This document shows, one piece after another, positions 25,806 through 34,705 of a stretch of 64,000 nucleotides of DNA. Under the pieces are notes generated by a model. The model was not told where the DNA came from and searched no databases. It saw nothing but the letters and a program-made list of their open reading frames with translations. Source of the DNA: Blautia glucerasea (GTDB taxonomy: Bacteria > Bacillota > Clostridia > Lachnospirales > Lachnospiraceae). The translations under genes and the position numbers were made by a program. Every line of letters starts with the position of its first letter. Position 1 is the first letter of the stretch. The stretch lies in NCBI RefSeq assembly GCF_020537505.1, contig NZ_JAJBMO010000001.1, positions 277,121 through 341,120 of the forward strand, given 5' to 3'.

Positions 25806-27161
25806 TTACAGTGCCCTCACATACTCCTTGAACATCTCGCCTCTCTGCTCATAATTGTCAAACTGTCCCCAGCTTGCACATGCAGGAGATAAAAGGACTG
25901 CATCTCCGGCATTCGCCTTCTTGGCACATACCTGAACAGCCTCTTTCAGATCTTCGCAGAGGATGATATCATGGAAGCCATTCTTCTCAGCTGCTGCCTT
26001 GATTTTCTCCCTGGTCTGGCCGATCAGTACCAGATATCTTACCTTTCCGTCAAATGCCTGGATCCACTCATCATAGCTGGATTCCTTGTCATATCCGCCG
26101 CCGATCAGAAGTGTAGGACGGTTCATAGCCTGGATTCCCTTGATGGCTGCATCCGGGTTAGTTCCCTTGGAATCGTTATAGTAAGCCACACCATTCTTCT
26201 CCGTTACATACTCAATCCTGTGCTCAACAGCTGTAAATTCACAGATACTCTTACGGATGCTCTCCATCTCCACGCCTGCATAATAAGCCATGGCCACTGC
26301 TGCCATTACATTCTCAAAGTTATGGGTACCAAGAAGCTTCAGCTCCCCAGTCTTCACAACCGGAATCTCTTCTTCCGCAGTGCGGAGGATGATCTGGTCC
26401 CCTCTCAGGAAAATACCCTGTTCCAGTTCTCTTGCACTGGAAAAATATACAGCCTTCGGTACCAGGTTCCTGCCAAACTCACGAAGAACCTCATCCTCAT
26501 AATTCAGGACACATACATCTTCCGGTCCCTGGTTGCTGGTGATCAGTTCTTTCACACGGATGTATTCTGCCATTGTGTGATGGCGGTTCAAATGATCCTC
26601 GGTGATATTTAAGATCGCACTTACCTTCGGAGCAAACTTCCAGATCGTCTCAAGCTGGAAGCTGCTGATCTCAGCAACGGTAATGGTCTCTTCCTTCATC
26701 TCCAGTGCTTTGGAGGTGTAAGGGGTTCCAATATTTCCAACCACAAATACAGACGGGCGGGCATCGGACATGATCTTGCCAAGAAGAGCTGTTGTGGTAG
26801 TTTTTCCGTTTGTTCCGGTAATTGCAAGAACTTCACCCTTTCCGGTCTGGTAAGCGAGCTCAACCTCCCCCCATACCGGAAGTCCCTGATCATAAAAGCC
26901 CTTCACAATGGGAAGGTCTGTTGGGACCCCAGGACTTAATACTACAAGATCCAGGCTTCCCAGAACTTTCTTCGGCAGCTCTCCTGCATAAACGGGAAGT
27001 TCATAATTGCCGCTTGTTTTATGTAATACGCTCTCTTTATCCAGATCTGCTTTTCCGTCGTAGAGAATGGGGCAGGCACCAACTGCGTTCAGAAGGTCAG
27101 CTGCACCGATCCCGCTTTTTCCAGCTCCGAAAACCAGTACTTTTTTTCCTTTTAATTCCAT
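25806..27161 (-). CDS. murD: UDP-N-acetylmuramoylalanine--D-glutamate ligase
   Basis: A cytoplasmic Mur ligase adding D-Glu to UDP-MurNAc-L-Ala. The N-terminal Rossmann segment is 'KVLVFGAGKSGIGAADLL', the ATP loop is GTNGKTTTTALLGK, the central 'NITEDHLNRHHTM' and the C-terminal 'YNDSKGTNPDAAIKGI' are diagnostic, and 'LSPACASWGQFDNYEQRG' closes the family signature. Length 451 is normal. It lies between mraY and ftsW with an AAGGAGG site. Confidence 0.97.
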   Translation of the reverse strand: MELKGKKVLVFGAGKSGIGAADLLNAVGACPILYDGKADLDKESVLHKTSGNYELPVYAGELPKKVLGSLDLVVLSPGVPTDLPIVKGFYDQGLPVWGEVELAYQTGKGEVLAITGTNGKTTTTALLGKIMSDARPSVFVVGNIGTPYTSKALEMKEETITVAEISSFQLETIWKFAPKVSAILNITEDHLNRHHTMAEYIRVKELITSNQGPEDVCVLNYEDEVLREFGRNLVPKAVYFSSARELEQGIFLRGDQIILRTAEEEIPVVKTGELKLLGTHNFENVMAAVAMAYYAGVEMESIRKSICEFTAVEHRIEYVTEKNGVAYYNDSKGTNPDAAIKGIQAMNRPTLLIGGGYDKESSYDEWIQAFDGKVRYLVLIGQTREKIKAAAEKNGFHDIILCEDLKEAVQVCAKKANAGDAVLLSPACASWGQFDNYEQRGEMFKEYVRAL

Positions 27162-27207
27162 GATTCATTTCCTCCTTAATGCCTTACAATCAGGTAATCC
27201 CAAGGGC

Positions 27208-28164
27208 TTACAGAGCCAAAAGTCCGATCAGGCACATAATTGCAGTTACAATGGTAAACACTGCAACCACTCTGGCTTCTGACCATCCGCAAAGCTCAAA
27301 ATGATGATGGATAGGAGCCATTTTAAAAATACGCTTGCCATGTGTGGCTTTAAAATAGGTTACCTGGATCATAACAGACAGTACTTCAACCAGGTAGACC
27401 AGTCCAACGATCAGGATAAACAGCGGCATCTGCAGCATATAAGCCACACCAGCCACAAACCCGCCAAGTGCCAGGGACCCGGTGTCTCCCATAAATACAC
27501 TAGCCGGATATACATTGTAAAGCAAAAATCCCATCAGTCCGCCGATAACCGCGCAGGTAACCGGCTCAATTCCAGACTGGGTTCCAATGGATACCACAGT
27601 GAAAAATACGGCTACGATCAAAGTAACGCTGGTTGCAAGACCATCTACGCCATCTGTGAAGTTCACACCGTTAACCGTTCCGATCACAGCGAAAAACAGC
27701 ACCGGAATGGCGAGCCAGCCCAGATTCAGATAATGTCCTCCCCAGAATGGTATGCGCATAGTCAGGGACACATCTGTATATTTCAGCAGGTAGAAGGTAA
27801 AAATACCGGTTACAACCACCTGAAGCAGAAATTTCTGCCACGGAAGAAGTCCGTCTGATCTTCTAAGCACTACCTTCAGATAATCATCCAGAAAACCGAT
27901 CAGTCCGAATCCCAGAGTCAGGAACAATACTGGAATGATCTTTGGATAATCCTTCACATAAAACAGGGACGTAATAACCGTGGAGATCAGAAAGATCACG
28001 CCGCCCATTGTGGGAGTTCCTGCCTTTTTCAGATGGGACTGTACGCCTTCTGTTCTCTCTGTCTGTCCCATTTTCAGCTTACGCAAAAAAGGAATAATAA
28101 CAGGTCCTAATACTGTACTGATCGCGAAGGAGATCAGCACCGGGATCACAATATGAAATTCCAT
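27208..28164 (-). CDS. mraY: phospho-N-acetylmuramoyl-pentapeptide transferase
   Basis: A membrane enzyme moving phospho-MurNAc-pentapeptide onto undecaprenyl phosphate to form lipid I. About ten membrane segments are visible. Active-site motifs are 'TPTMGGVIFL', 'GFLDDYLKV' (Asp pair), 'GVNFTDGVDGLA', 'FMGDTGSLALGG' and 'MAPIHHHFELCGWSE'. GTG-AGG-ATG lies at the start; the AAAGAGGT site sits six bases from the ATG at 28164, so that start is used. Confidence 0.97.
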   Translation of the reverse strand: MEFHIVIPVLISFAISTVLGPVIIPFLRKLKMGQTERTEGVQSHLKKAGTPTMGGVIFLISTVITSLFYVKDYPKIIPVLFLTLGFGLIGFLDDYLKVVLRRSDGLLPWQKFLLQVVVTGIFTFYLLKYTDVSLTMRIPFWGGHYLNLGWLAIPVLFFAVIGTVNGVNFTDGVDGLATSVTLIVAVFFTVVSIGTQSGIEPVTCAVIGGLMGFLLYNVYPASVFMGDTGSLALGGFVAGVAYMLQMPLFILIVGLVYLVEVLSVMIQVTYFKATHGKRIFKMAPIHHHFELCGWSEARVVAVFTIVTAIMCLIGLLAL

Positions 28165-28277
28165 CCTCACACCTCTTTAACTCTTTCGTTTTTTTCGTTC
28201 TTAAATTTTTGAAGCATCTTATAGTATAAAGCTTTTCCCTTTATTTATCAACCCAAAGGTTGGTTTTCCAAAAGATA

Positions 28278-29990
28278 TTATTTCATGCTGATCACTGCCT
28301 CAAAAATATTTTTTATCACCGGTGCCGCAATGGTTCCCCCGTAATACACGCCCTTTGGATCATGGATAATGCAAAGTCCCAGGATCTGCGGATTTTCTGC
28401 GGGCATGAACCCAAGAAACGAAGAAATGTACCGGTTGGCACTTCTGGGCAGTGTCTGGGAAGTGGCGGTCTTTCCGCCTACGGTATAGCCCTCGATCCGG
28501 GCATTTCTGCCTGAGCCCTCAGATACAACCTTTTCCAGGATTCCCCTGACCGTTTCCGATGTTTTCTCCGAAATGATTCCCTCTTCCACCGGATATTCCA
28601 GCCTTCTTCCGCTGGTTCCATCTGCACTGAGCACAGAAACGCCAAAATGGGGTGTGATCCTTCTGCCCCCGTTGATCAGGGAGCTGACTGTTGTTGCCAG
28701 CTGAATGGGTGTGATCTGAAAGGACTGTCCAAACGCCACAGTTGCAAGCTCCACGTTTCCCATATTTTCCATTTTGTGCATAATGGTCCCAGCTTCTCCT
28801 GGCAGATCCACTCCTGTCTTTTTCAAAAGCCCGAACTGCTGGAAATAGTGATAATAATTTTCCACTCCAAGGCGGAGCCCTACTTCAATAAAGACGGGGT
28901 TGCAGGAATTCTGGGCACCTTCCACAAAGCTCTGGGAGCCATGCCCGGTACGCCTTGCACAGTGGATCCGCCTGTCGTCCACCAGCTTGTAGCCTGGACA
29001 GTAAAAACGGTCATTTACAGTCACCACCCCAGCCTCCAGTCCAGCAGACATGGTAATGATCTTAAAGGTGGAACCTGGTTCGTAAGTATCATTGAGACAG
29101 GGATTTCGCCACATCTGATTCAAAAGATCCTGCTTTTCCTTTTCTGTCATTTTGGAAGTGTCTGTATCCGTATTCAAAGTGAATGGATCATTCAGATCAA
29201 ATTCCGGCACATTGACGCACACATAGATTTCCCCGTTCTGAGGATTCATAAGCAAAATAGAAACACGATCCGCCTGTTTTTCCTCCATTACTTTCAAAGC
29301 GGCCTGCTGGGCATATTGCTGCAAATCCACATCCAGGCTTATTTTCAGATTTTCTCCGGGGACAGGATCTTCCCGGCTCTCCCCTATCTGGTCGATTTCC
29401 ACGCCTCTCGCATCTGTGGTGGTAAGAATTTTGCCTGCCTGTCCTTTTAAAATTTCTTCATACTTTACCTCAAGACCAATAATTCCCTGATTATCCCCTC
29501 CTGTAAATCCGAGGACCTTGGATGCCAGTGAGCTATAGGGGTAATATCTTTTGTAATCCTCATCCACTTTCACCCCATCCAGCTCATATCCACGTATTAC
29601 GTCTCCCACTGATTTTTCCACATTTGTCTTAATTTTTTCAATTGAAGATAATTTTTCAACTCTTTTTCGGACAGCTGCACTGTCCATATCCAGTTCTTTT
29701 GATAAGATCTGGATCACCTTTTCCGGATCCTTTATCTGACTATGTATGACAGATATTGTGCACACGGTTTTGTTGTCAGCCAGAACCCGGCCTTTCACAT
29801 CCAGGATCTGTCCTCTTGCCGCTTTGATAACCCGTTCTCTTTCATGAAGATCCTGGGCTTTCTTATAATAGTAATCAGACTTGAAGCCCATAAGAAAGAC
29901 CAGCCTTCCCACAAGTCCCAGAAGCATCAGGGCACAAAGAAGAAACACGATCCAGATCTTTTTCCTGTGAAAGGTCATTGTTTTTTTCAT
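28278..29990 (-). CDS. class B penicillin-binding protein (FtsI/SpoVD-like) with KTA motif
   Basis: A bitopic transpeptidase that cross-links peptidoglycan. A basic start and one membrane segment (about 10-30) precede the PBP dimerisation domain (about 45-210) and the transpeptidase domain (about 230-565). The active-site serine is in STFK, the second motif is SCN, and the third is KTA in 'VGGKTATSQTLPRS', where most PBPs have KTG or KSG. It ends YYGGTIAAPVI..., as in clostridial SpoVD-type proteins, without PASTA domains. The ATG at 29990 follows AGGGGG at eight bases, better than the upstream codon at 30017. It may be the sporulation or elongation paralogue of the next gene. Confidence 0.92.
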   Translation of the reverse strand: MKKTMTFHRKKIWIVFLLCALMLLGLVGRLVFLMGFKSDYYYKKAQDLHERERVIKAARGQILDVKGRVLADNKTVCTISVIHSQIKDPEKVIQILSKELDMDSAAVRKRVEKLSSIEKIKTNVEKSVGDVIRGYELDGVKVDEDYKRYYPYSSLASKVLGFTGGDNQGIIGLEVKYEEILKGQAGKILTTTDARGVEIDQIGESREDPVPGENLKISLDVDLQQYAQQAALKVMEEKQADRVSILLMNPQNGEIYVCVNVPEFDLNDPFTLNTDTDTSKMTEKEKQDLLNQMWRNPCLNDTYEPGSTFKIITMSAGLEAGVVTVNDRFYCPGYKLVDDRRIHCARRTGHGSQSFVEGAQNSCNPVFIEVGLRLGVENYYHYFQQFGLLKKTGVDLPGEAGTIMHKMENMGNVELATVAFGQSFQITPIQLATTVSSLINGGRRITPHFGVSVLSADGTSGRRLEYPVEEGIISEKTSETVRGILEKVVSEGSGRNARIEGYTVGGKTATSQTLPRSANRYISSFLGFMPAENPQILGLCIIHDPKGVYYGGTIAAPVIKNIFEAVISMK

Positions 29991-30113
29991 AAAAAAACCC
30001 CCTACTGAAATTATCATAACTAATATATGAACATTTCAGCAGGGGATATGTGTTATATCATGTGGAACCAGAAGGTCTGTTTTCCGGCTGTCCGTTTTCG
30101 CTGCGGCAAATTT

Positions 30114-32363
30114 TTAATCTAATCCGGCCTCTTCGTTGGTGAGGCCCTCGCTTTCCATGTTGTTGTCTTCAATGGGATCTGTAGTGTCTTCTGGAGGTCC
30201 CGGTACATTTGTGTCTGAAACAGCTTCCGGCAAAATCTCTCCGGCAGAACCGCTGTAGGTATTATCGAGCCCATCCAGATTAGTGGATTTAATATAATTC
30301 CCATCGGAATCCACCTGATAGCTTCCGTCGCTGTTCAGAAGATATCCATTCTCATCAATACGGTTACCATCCCAATCGATTCGGTTACCTTCGCTGTCTA
30401 CCAGATTTCCATTCTCATCGATCTGGCTGTCAGAAATGGAATTTACATGACCGCTGAAATTCTCCCAAAGCTCTGTCTCCGGAATGGTTCCGTCAGTAGA
30501 TTCATCTGGCTGGATGTTCATATACGGAAGAAGCTCAGAAAGAATGGCCTGTGCCACATACTGCGGATACACACTGCTGGCCTGATCTTCTACATTTGGC
30601 TCATCAATTACTACATAGATTAAAACCTGCGGATCGTCAACAGGGGCAAAACCAATAAAGGAAACTACGTACTTTCCATTTCCACGGGGGAATTTCTCAG
30701 CAGTTCCTGTTTTACCGCCTGAGCTGTAGCCCTGGACTTTGGAAGTCATACTGGTACCCTGCTCCACACTGGCCTGCATATAGCTTCTGATATCAGCTGA
30801 GATGCTGGAGGAAATAGTCTGTTTCTGAAGCAGCGGATTAATGGTCTTTATGGTGGCACCGCTGGCATCTTTAATCTTTGTCACAAGATGAGGCTGGTAA
30901 TAATAACCACCATTGATAACCGAACACATTGCATTGATCTCCTGGATCATGGTACAGCTGAAGCCCTGTCCGAATGCGGAGCATGCAAGCTCTGTTTCCT
31001 TCATGGTATCAATGGTATGCATGATACCGTAGCCTTCATTGGGAAGATCGATTCCTGTACGGCTTCCAAAGTTGAAAGTGCTCTGTGCCTTCAGGAAGTT
31101 CTCTGCCCCCATCTTTGCACCGATCTGCATCATAGCATCGTTGCAGGAATTTGCGATTACTTCAGCCAGGGTTTCCATTCCATGTCCGTAGACATTTGCA
31201 CACTTGATGGTGGTCATATTTCCCTGTACACCGAAGTTCTGGAACCCATCGCAATAAAAGGTATCACTGGTGGAAATTTTTCCCTGCTCCAGTGCAGCTG
31301 CCATAACAATGGGCTTTACAACAGAACCCGGTTCGTAAATATCTGTTACACAGAAGTTATTCCACATTGCACTTAACGCATCCATGGTCTCTGTGTCATT
31401 CATGGCTGCAATTTCGTCCTCTGAATAAAGAGAAGACATGTCTCTTGGAGCATTCAGATCATACCGGTCACCGCCATCCATGGCAAGGATCTCACCAGTT
31501 GAAGGATTCTCTACAATGACTCCCATATTCTTGGATCCAGTCGATTCCTGAAAAGCATTTACCCACTTTTCTACAATCTGCTGGATTCCCAGATCCAGAC
31601 TGAGCTCCAGGCTTTTTCCATCTGTAGCTTCAATAATGGTCTGCTCCACATTTGCATCATCATTAAAGTAGCCATACTGGCGGCCATCTGTTCCTGTCAG
31701 GCTGCTGTTGTAATAGCCTTCAATTCCGTAGTCAGCAGTATCTCTGCTAAAAGTAAATCCAATGGTATCACAGGCAAGCTCATTGTATGGATAGACTCTT
31801 AAATAATCCTCTTCAAACCATACGCCTTTGATGTTGTTCTTTTCCTGGATTTCCGCCGGTGTCATGGTGGTGTCTTCCGGCACACTGCAGTAATCCTCGA
31901 ATGCCTTTTTATCATCCATGGAAACCTGCTTCATGACAACCTGGTACTGGCTCTCTTTCGTCTCATCAGCAGTAAGTCTGGTACGGATATCACCTTCATC
32001 CAGACCAAACATTTCCACAAGGGCTTTTACCGTAGGATTGATATAATCCGAATTTTCATTAACGGCTTTGCAGTCCAGTACAACATTATACACCTTGTTG
32101 CTGGTTGCCAGAATGTTGCCATTCCGGTCATAAATAGTGCCTCTTTTTGCTGGCATTGTGCGGTTTTCATATTTCTGCTGTGCCTGGCTCAGCACCTGCT
32201 TTTTATATTTCTCACCGCTATGCAGATTGTAATAGGTTACAACTGCCAATAAAACGACTAAAGCTCCCAATACTCCAACAAAGAGTATTGACAGCTTGTT
32301 TTTCATAATGTGATTTATTTTCTTTATGGGTTTTCTTTTCTTTTTTCTCTCTGAAGTACTCAA
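30114..32363 (-). CDS. class B penicillin-binding protein (FtsI-like) with DxDGN repeat tail
   Basis: A bitopic septal transpeptidase candidate. A basic cytoplasmic segment and a membrane helix (about 21-45) precede the dimerisation domain and the transpeptidase domain. Active-site motifs are SVVK (serine nucleophile, after DIYEPG), SCN, and KTGT in 'SSGGKTGTAEKFPRG'. After about residue 610 comes a long acidic C-terminal tail with no PASTA domains. Residues about 645-695 are tandem units of the type DENGNL, DSEGNRI, DWDGNRI, DENGYL, NSDGSY and DSDGNYI. FtsQ in the same cluster has similar units. The start is TTG after GCAGGTG. Confidence 0.93.
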   Translation of the reverse strand: MSTSERKKKRKPIKKINHIMKNKLSILFVGVLGALVVLLAVVTYYNLHSGEKYKKQVLSQAQQKYENRTMPAKRGTIYDRNGNILATSNKVYNVVLDCKAVNENSDYINPTVKALVEMFGLDEGDIRTRLTADETKESQYQVVMKQVSMDDKKAFEDYCSVPEDTTMTPAEIQEKNNIKGVWFEEDYLRVYPYNELACDTIGFTFSRDTADYGIEGYYNSSLTGTDGRQYGYFNDDANVEQTIIEATDGKSLELSLDLGIQQIVEKWVNAFQESTGSKNMGVIVENPSTGEILAMDGGDRYDLNAPRDMSSLYSEDEIAAMNDTETMDALSAMWNNFCVTDIYEPGSVVKPIVMAAALEQGKISTSDTFYCDGFQNFGVQGNMTTIKCANVYGHGMETLAEVIANSCNDAMMQIGAKMGAENFLKAQSTFNFGSRTGIDLPNEGYGIMHTIDTMKETELACSAFGQGFSCTMIQEINAMCSVINGGYYYQPHLVTKIKDASGATIKTINPLLQKQTISSSISADIRSYMQASVEQGTSMTSKVQGYSSGGKTGTAEKFPRGNGKYVVSFIGFAPVDDPQVLIYVVIDEPNVEDQASSVYPQYVAQAILSELLPYMNIQPDESTDGTIPETELWENFSGHVNSISDSQIDENGNLVDSEGNRIDWDGNRIDENGYLLNSDGSYQVDSDGNYIKSTNLDGLDNTYSGSAGEILPEAVSDTNVPGPPEDTTDPIEDNNMESEGLTNEEAGLD

Positions 32364-32386
32364 TCAAACACCTGCCTTCTGTACCT

Positions 32387-32938
32387 TTACTTTCCGGTTA
32401 CGTCCTGATACTGTCTTACATAGCTGCCGCCTTCTGTAGTATAGGTTTCCGTCTGCTGGTTGCTTGGATATTTCATTCCCAGACGTCCGATGGCAATTTT
32501 TCTGATTCTCTCAAGATCCACATTGGAAGTCACCTGACTTTCATATGCATCATTGTCTTCTTTTAATTCCGCCAGCTGTGATTCCAGAGTTGCCAGCTGA
32601 CTTCTTTTACTTGTACATTCTGTCTTAAGCCTTAAATAATTAATGCTGCAAAATACGATCACAACCCCCAGCACTCCCAGGAATATGGCAAAATTGCGGT
32701 TCATATTGCTGGCCTTGGCACGATTTCTGCGTGCCTCCCGGCTGAGAACCTTGTTCTGGCGCGCCGCCTGCTGCTCTGGTGTAATTTCTGGTTGTGCTTT
32801 TTTCCTGCGAGCTGAATGCTCCGGCTGACGGTATTCCCTTTTCTGGGGAACTTCCTGTACCTTCCGGACAGTGTTTCCGTCAACATACGTATTCTGTGAA
32901 CGTCTTCCCGACGTAGTACGCCTGCCTGTCTCCGCCAT
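32387..32938 (-). CDS. ftsL: cell division protein FtsL
   Basis: A bitopic divisome protein found by position between rsmH and the PBP and by architecture. It has a long basic, Gln/Arg-rich cytoplasmic part (1-78), one membrane segment (about 80-100, 'FAIFLGVLGVVIVFCSINYL') and a leucine-zipper-like coiled coil ('SQLATLESQLAELKEDNDAY'). The 'DLERIRKIAIGRLGMKYPS' segment is typical of FtsL/DivIC proteins. The cytoplasmic part is longer than in Bacillus. It has an AAGGG ribosome site. Confidence 0.88.
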   Translation of the reverse strand: MAETGRRTTSGRRSQNTYVDGNTVRKVQEVPQKREYRQPEHSARRKKAQPEITPEQQAARQNKVLSREARRNRAKASNMNRNFAIFLGVLGVVIVFCSINYLRLKTECTSKRSQLATLESQLAELKEDNDAYESQVTSNVDLERIRKIAIGRLGMKYPSNQQTETYTTEGGSYVRQYQDVTGK

Positions 32939-32952
32939 TTTTTACCCTTCTT

Positions 32953-33888
32953 TTAAAGTCTTCTTTCAAAAATTCGAAGTTTAGCGCTCTTAGAACGCGG
33001 ATTCTCTTCCATTTCTTCATCACTTGGAAGAATTGGTTTCCTTGTGATGACTCTCCCCTTGGATTTCTTCCCGCACACACAGACCGGGAAATCCGGAGGA
33101 CAGGTACACGGGTTCTCATTCTTTCGGAAAATTGTCTTAACAATTCTGTCTTCCAATGAATGGAACGTGATAATGCAAAGCCTTCCGCCATCATCCAGAA
33201 GACCGATCATTCCATCTAAGGAATCTCGAAGCACATCCAGTTCCTTATTCAGTTCGATCCGGATTGCCTGGAAAGTACGCTTGGCAGGATGCCCTCCCGC
33301 CGCCTGTATTTTCATAGGAATGGATTCCCGGATAATCTGGGTAAGCTGGCCAGTTGTCATAATGGGGGCCTGCTGCCTTGCTGCTACTATATGTTTCGCG
33401 ATATTTTTCGCAAATTTATCTTCTCCGTAATCGCGGATAATACGATACAATTCTCTTTCTTCATAACCGTTAACAATGTCACTGGCTGTCTGCGTCTGTC
33501 TCTGATCCATGCGCATGTCAAGAGGTGCATCTACCCGGTAGGTAAATCCACGTTCTTCATTGTCCAGCTGATATGAGGATACTCCCAGATCCAGAACAAT
33601 GCCGTCAACCTTGTGAATCCCCCTTGCAGCAAGTTCCTGTACCATGTAACAATAATTGCTGCGAATGATTGTCACCTGATCAAAGGCGGCAAGCCGTTCA
33701 CTCGCAGCAATTATCGCATCCTGGTCTTGATCTATACCAATAAATCTCCCCTTGGCAGAAAGTTTCCTGCATACCTCTATGGCATGTCCTGCGCCGCCCA
33801 AAGTGCCATCCACGTAGATACCATCTGGCTTCACATTAAGTCCGCCAACGGTTTCATCCAGTAATACAGATTTGTGTTTAAATTCCAT
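32953..33888 (-). CDS. rsmH: 16S rRNA (cytosine1402-N4)-methyltransferase
   Basis: A SAM-dependent enzyme that N4-methylates C1402 of 16S rRNA near the P site. It opens '[19 protein letters not shown]' with the SAM loop [10 protein letters not shown], then '[12 protein letters not shown]', '[17 protein letters not shown]', 'DAPLDMRMD' and the C-terminal '[10 protein letters not shown]' signature. Length 311 is normal. It follows mraZ in the universal dcw order. Confidence 0.97.
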   Translation of the reverse strand: MEFKHKSVLLDETVGGLNVKPDGIYVDGTLGGAGHAIEVCRKLSAKGRFIGIDQDQDAIIAASERLAAFDQVTIIRSNYCYMVQELAARGIHKVDGIVLDLGVSSYQLDNEERGFTYRVDAPLDMRMDQRQTQTASDIVNGYEERELYRIIRDYGEDKFAKNIAKHIVAARQQAPIMTTGQLTQIIRESIPMKIQAAGGHPAKRTFQAIRIELNKELDVLRDSLDGMIGLLDDGGRLCIITFHSLEDRIVKTIFRKNENPCTCPPDFPVCVCGKKSKGRVITRKPILPSDEEMEENPRSKSAKLRIFERRL

Positions 33889-33923
33889 TTCCGTCTCCTG
33901 TTGGATATTCGCTTATTCTATGC

Positions 33924-34355
33924 TCAAATGACGATTCCCATGTTCTCCATGCCGGCAGCAATGCTGTTCATATCGTCATAATCGCAGTTTTCGCTCCATT
34001 TCTCCTTGCTCCAGACTTCCACCCGGCTTAAGCTTCCAGCCAGAATCACATCCTTCTCCAGACCAGCAAATTCGCGCAACGTCTGTGGTACGAGAATTCT
34101 CCCCTGCTTGTCCAGTTCACATGTGGTGGCGCCTGCTACAAAGAATCGCGAAAAGGCTCTCGCGTCTTTATTTGTAAGTGGTAATGCTCTGAGCTTCTCT
34201 TCAAAGGCTTCCCATTCATCCATCGGATAAATGTAGAGACAACCATCAAGCCCTCTGGTCAGAACAAATTCCTCGCCTAAGGGTTCCCTGAATTTAGCCG
34301 GGATAATCAAACGCCCCTTCGCGTCGATTGTATGATTGTACTCGCCCATGAACAT
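33924..34355 (-). CDS. mraZ: transcriptional regulator MraZ
   Basis: A dimeric or higher-order AbrB-fold DNA-binding protein that represses the dcw operon through TGGGN-type direct repeats. Two SpoVT/AbrB-like halves are visible: '[20 protein letters not shown]' and '[20 protein letters not shown]'. Each carries the DxxGR core. A GTG frame opens at 34367, but the AGGTGAG site is correctly spaced for ATG at 34355 (MFMGEYNHT), as in Bacillus. The presumed operator, an array of five boxes, lies about 75-120 bases upstream. Confidence 0.97.
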   Translation of the reverse strand: MFMGEYNHTIDAKGRLIIPAKFREPLGEEFVLTRGLDGCLYIYPMDEWEAFEEKLRALPLTNKDARAFSRFFVAGATTCELDKQGRILVPQTLREFAGLEKDVILAGSLSRVEVWSKEKWSENCDYDDMNSIAAGMENMGIVI

Positions 34356-34430
34356 AAAAAAACTCACCTACTCTCGTGAAATACGAGTCTCCCCCTCGTA
34401 TCTCATGACTGGAAACAAATGGAAGTTCTG

Positions 34431-34477
34431 CCACTTCGTCCCCATTTGTCACCACTTTTCTCCACTTCCTACCACTT
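34431..34477 (-). promoter_or_regulatory. MraZ box array (operator of the dcw cluster)
   Basis: Five direct repeats with core AAGTGG or AAATGG on the minus strand lie at 34431, 34442, 34452, 34462 and 34472 (plus-strand CCACTT/CCATTT). Spacing is one helical turn (10-11 bp). MraZ operators in other bacteria are arrays of TGG-containing repeats at the same spacing. Confidence 0.85.
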
Positions 34478-34485
34478 ATGCAATC

Positions 34486-34514
34486 ATTCTAACCCATTTG
34501 TGCACAAATTACAA
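34486..34514 (-). promoter_or_regulatory. dcw cluster promoter upstream of mraZ
   Basis: On the minus strand, TTGTAA (34509-34514), a 17-bp spacer and TAGAAT (34486-34491). The MraZ boxes begin about 9 bp downstream of the -10 box, so bound MraZ would cover the transcription start. Confidence 0.75.
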
Positions 34515-34624
34515 GTGGGAAATTATGAATTAAATTACATAATTCTGTTACAAACTCCTTACGCTTTCCACAAAAAAGGATTTCTGCGACAGCTTTTTCC
34601 ACATTTTTGAAATCATGCATTTGC

Positions 34625-34673
34625 AAAAAACGTCACTTTAGTGGGCTCATCCCCACCAAAGTGACGCTTTTTT
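34625..34673. terminator. strong bidirectional terminator between lgt and the mraZ promoter
   Basis: A long stem, CGTCACTTT-GTGGG with CCCAC-AAAGTGACG, is flanked by AAAAAA and TTTTTT. It isolates the dcw promoter from the operon upstream. Confidence 0.92.
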
Positions 34674-34705
34674 AACCCAGATTCACATATCTGGCTATTA
34701 CATGA

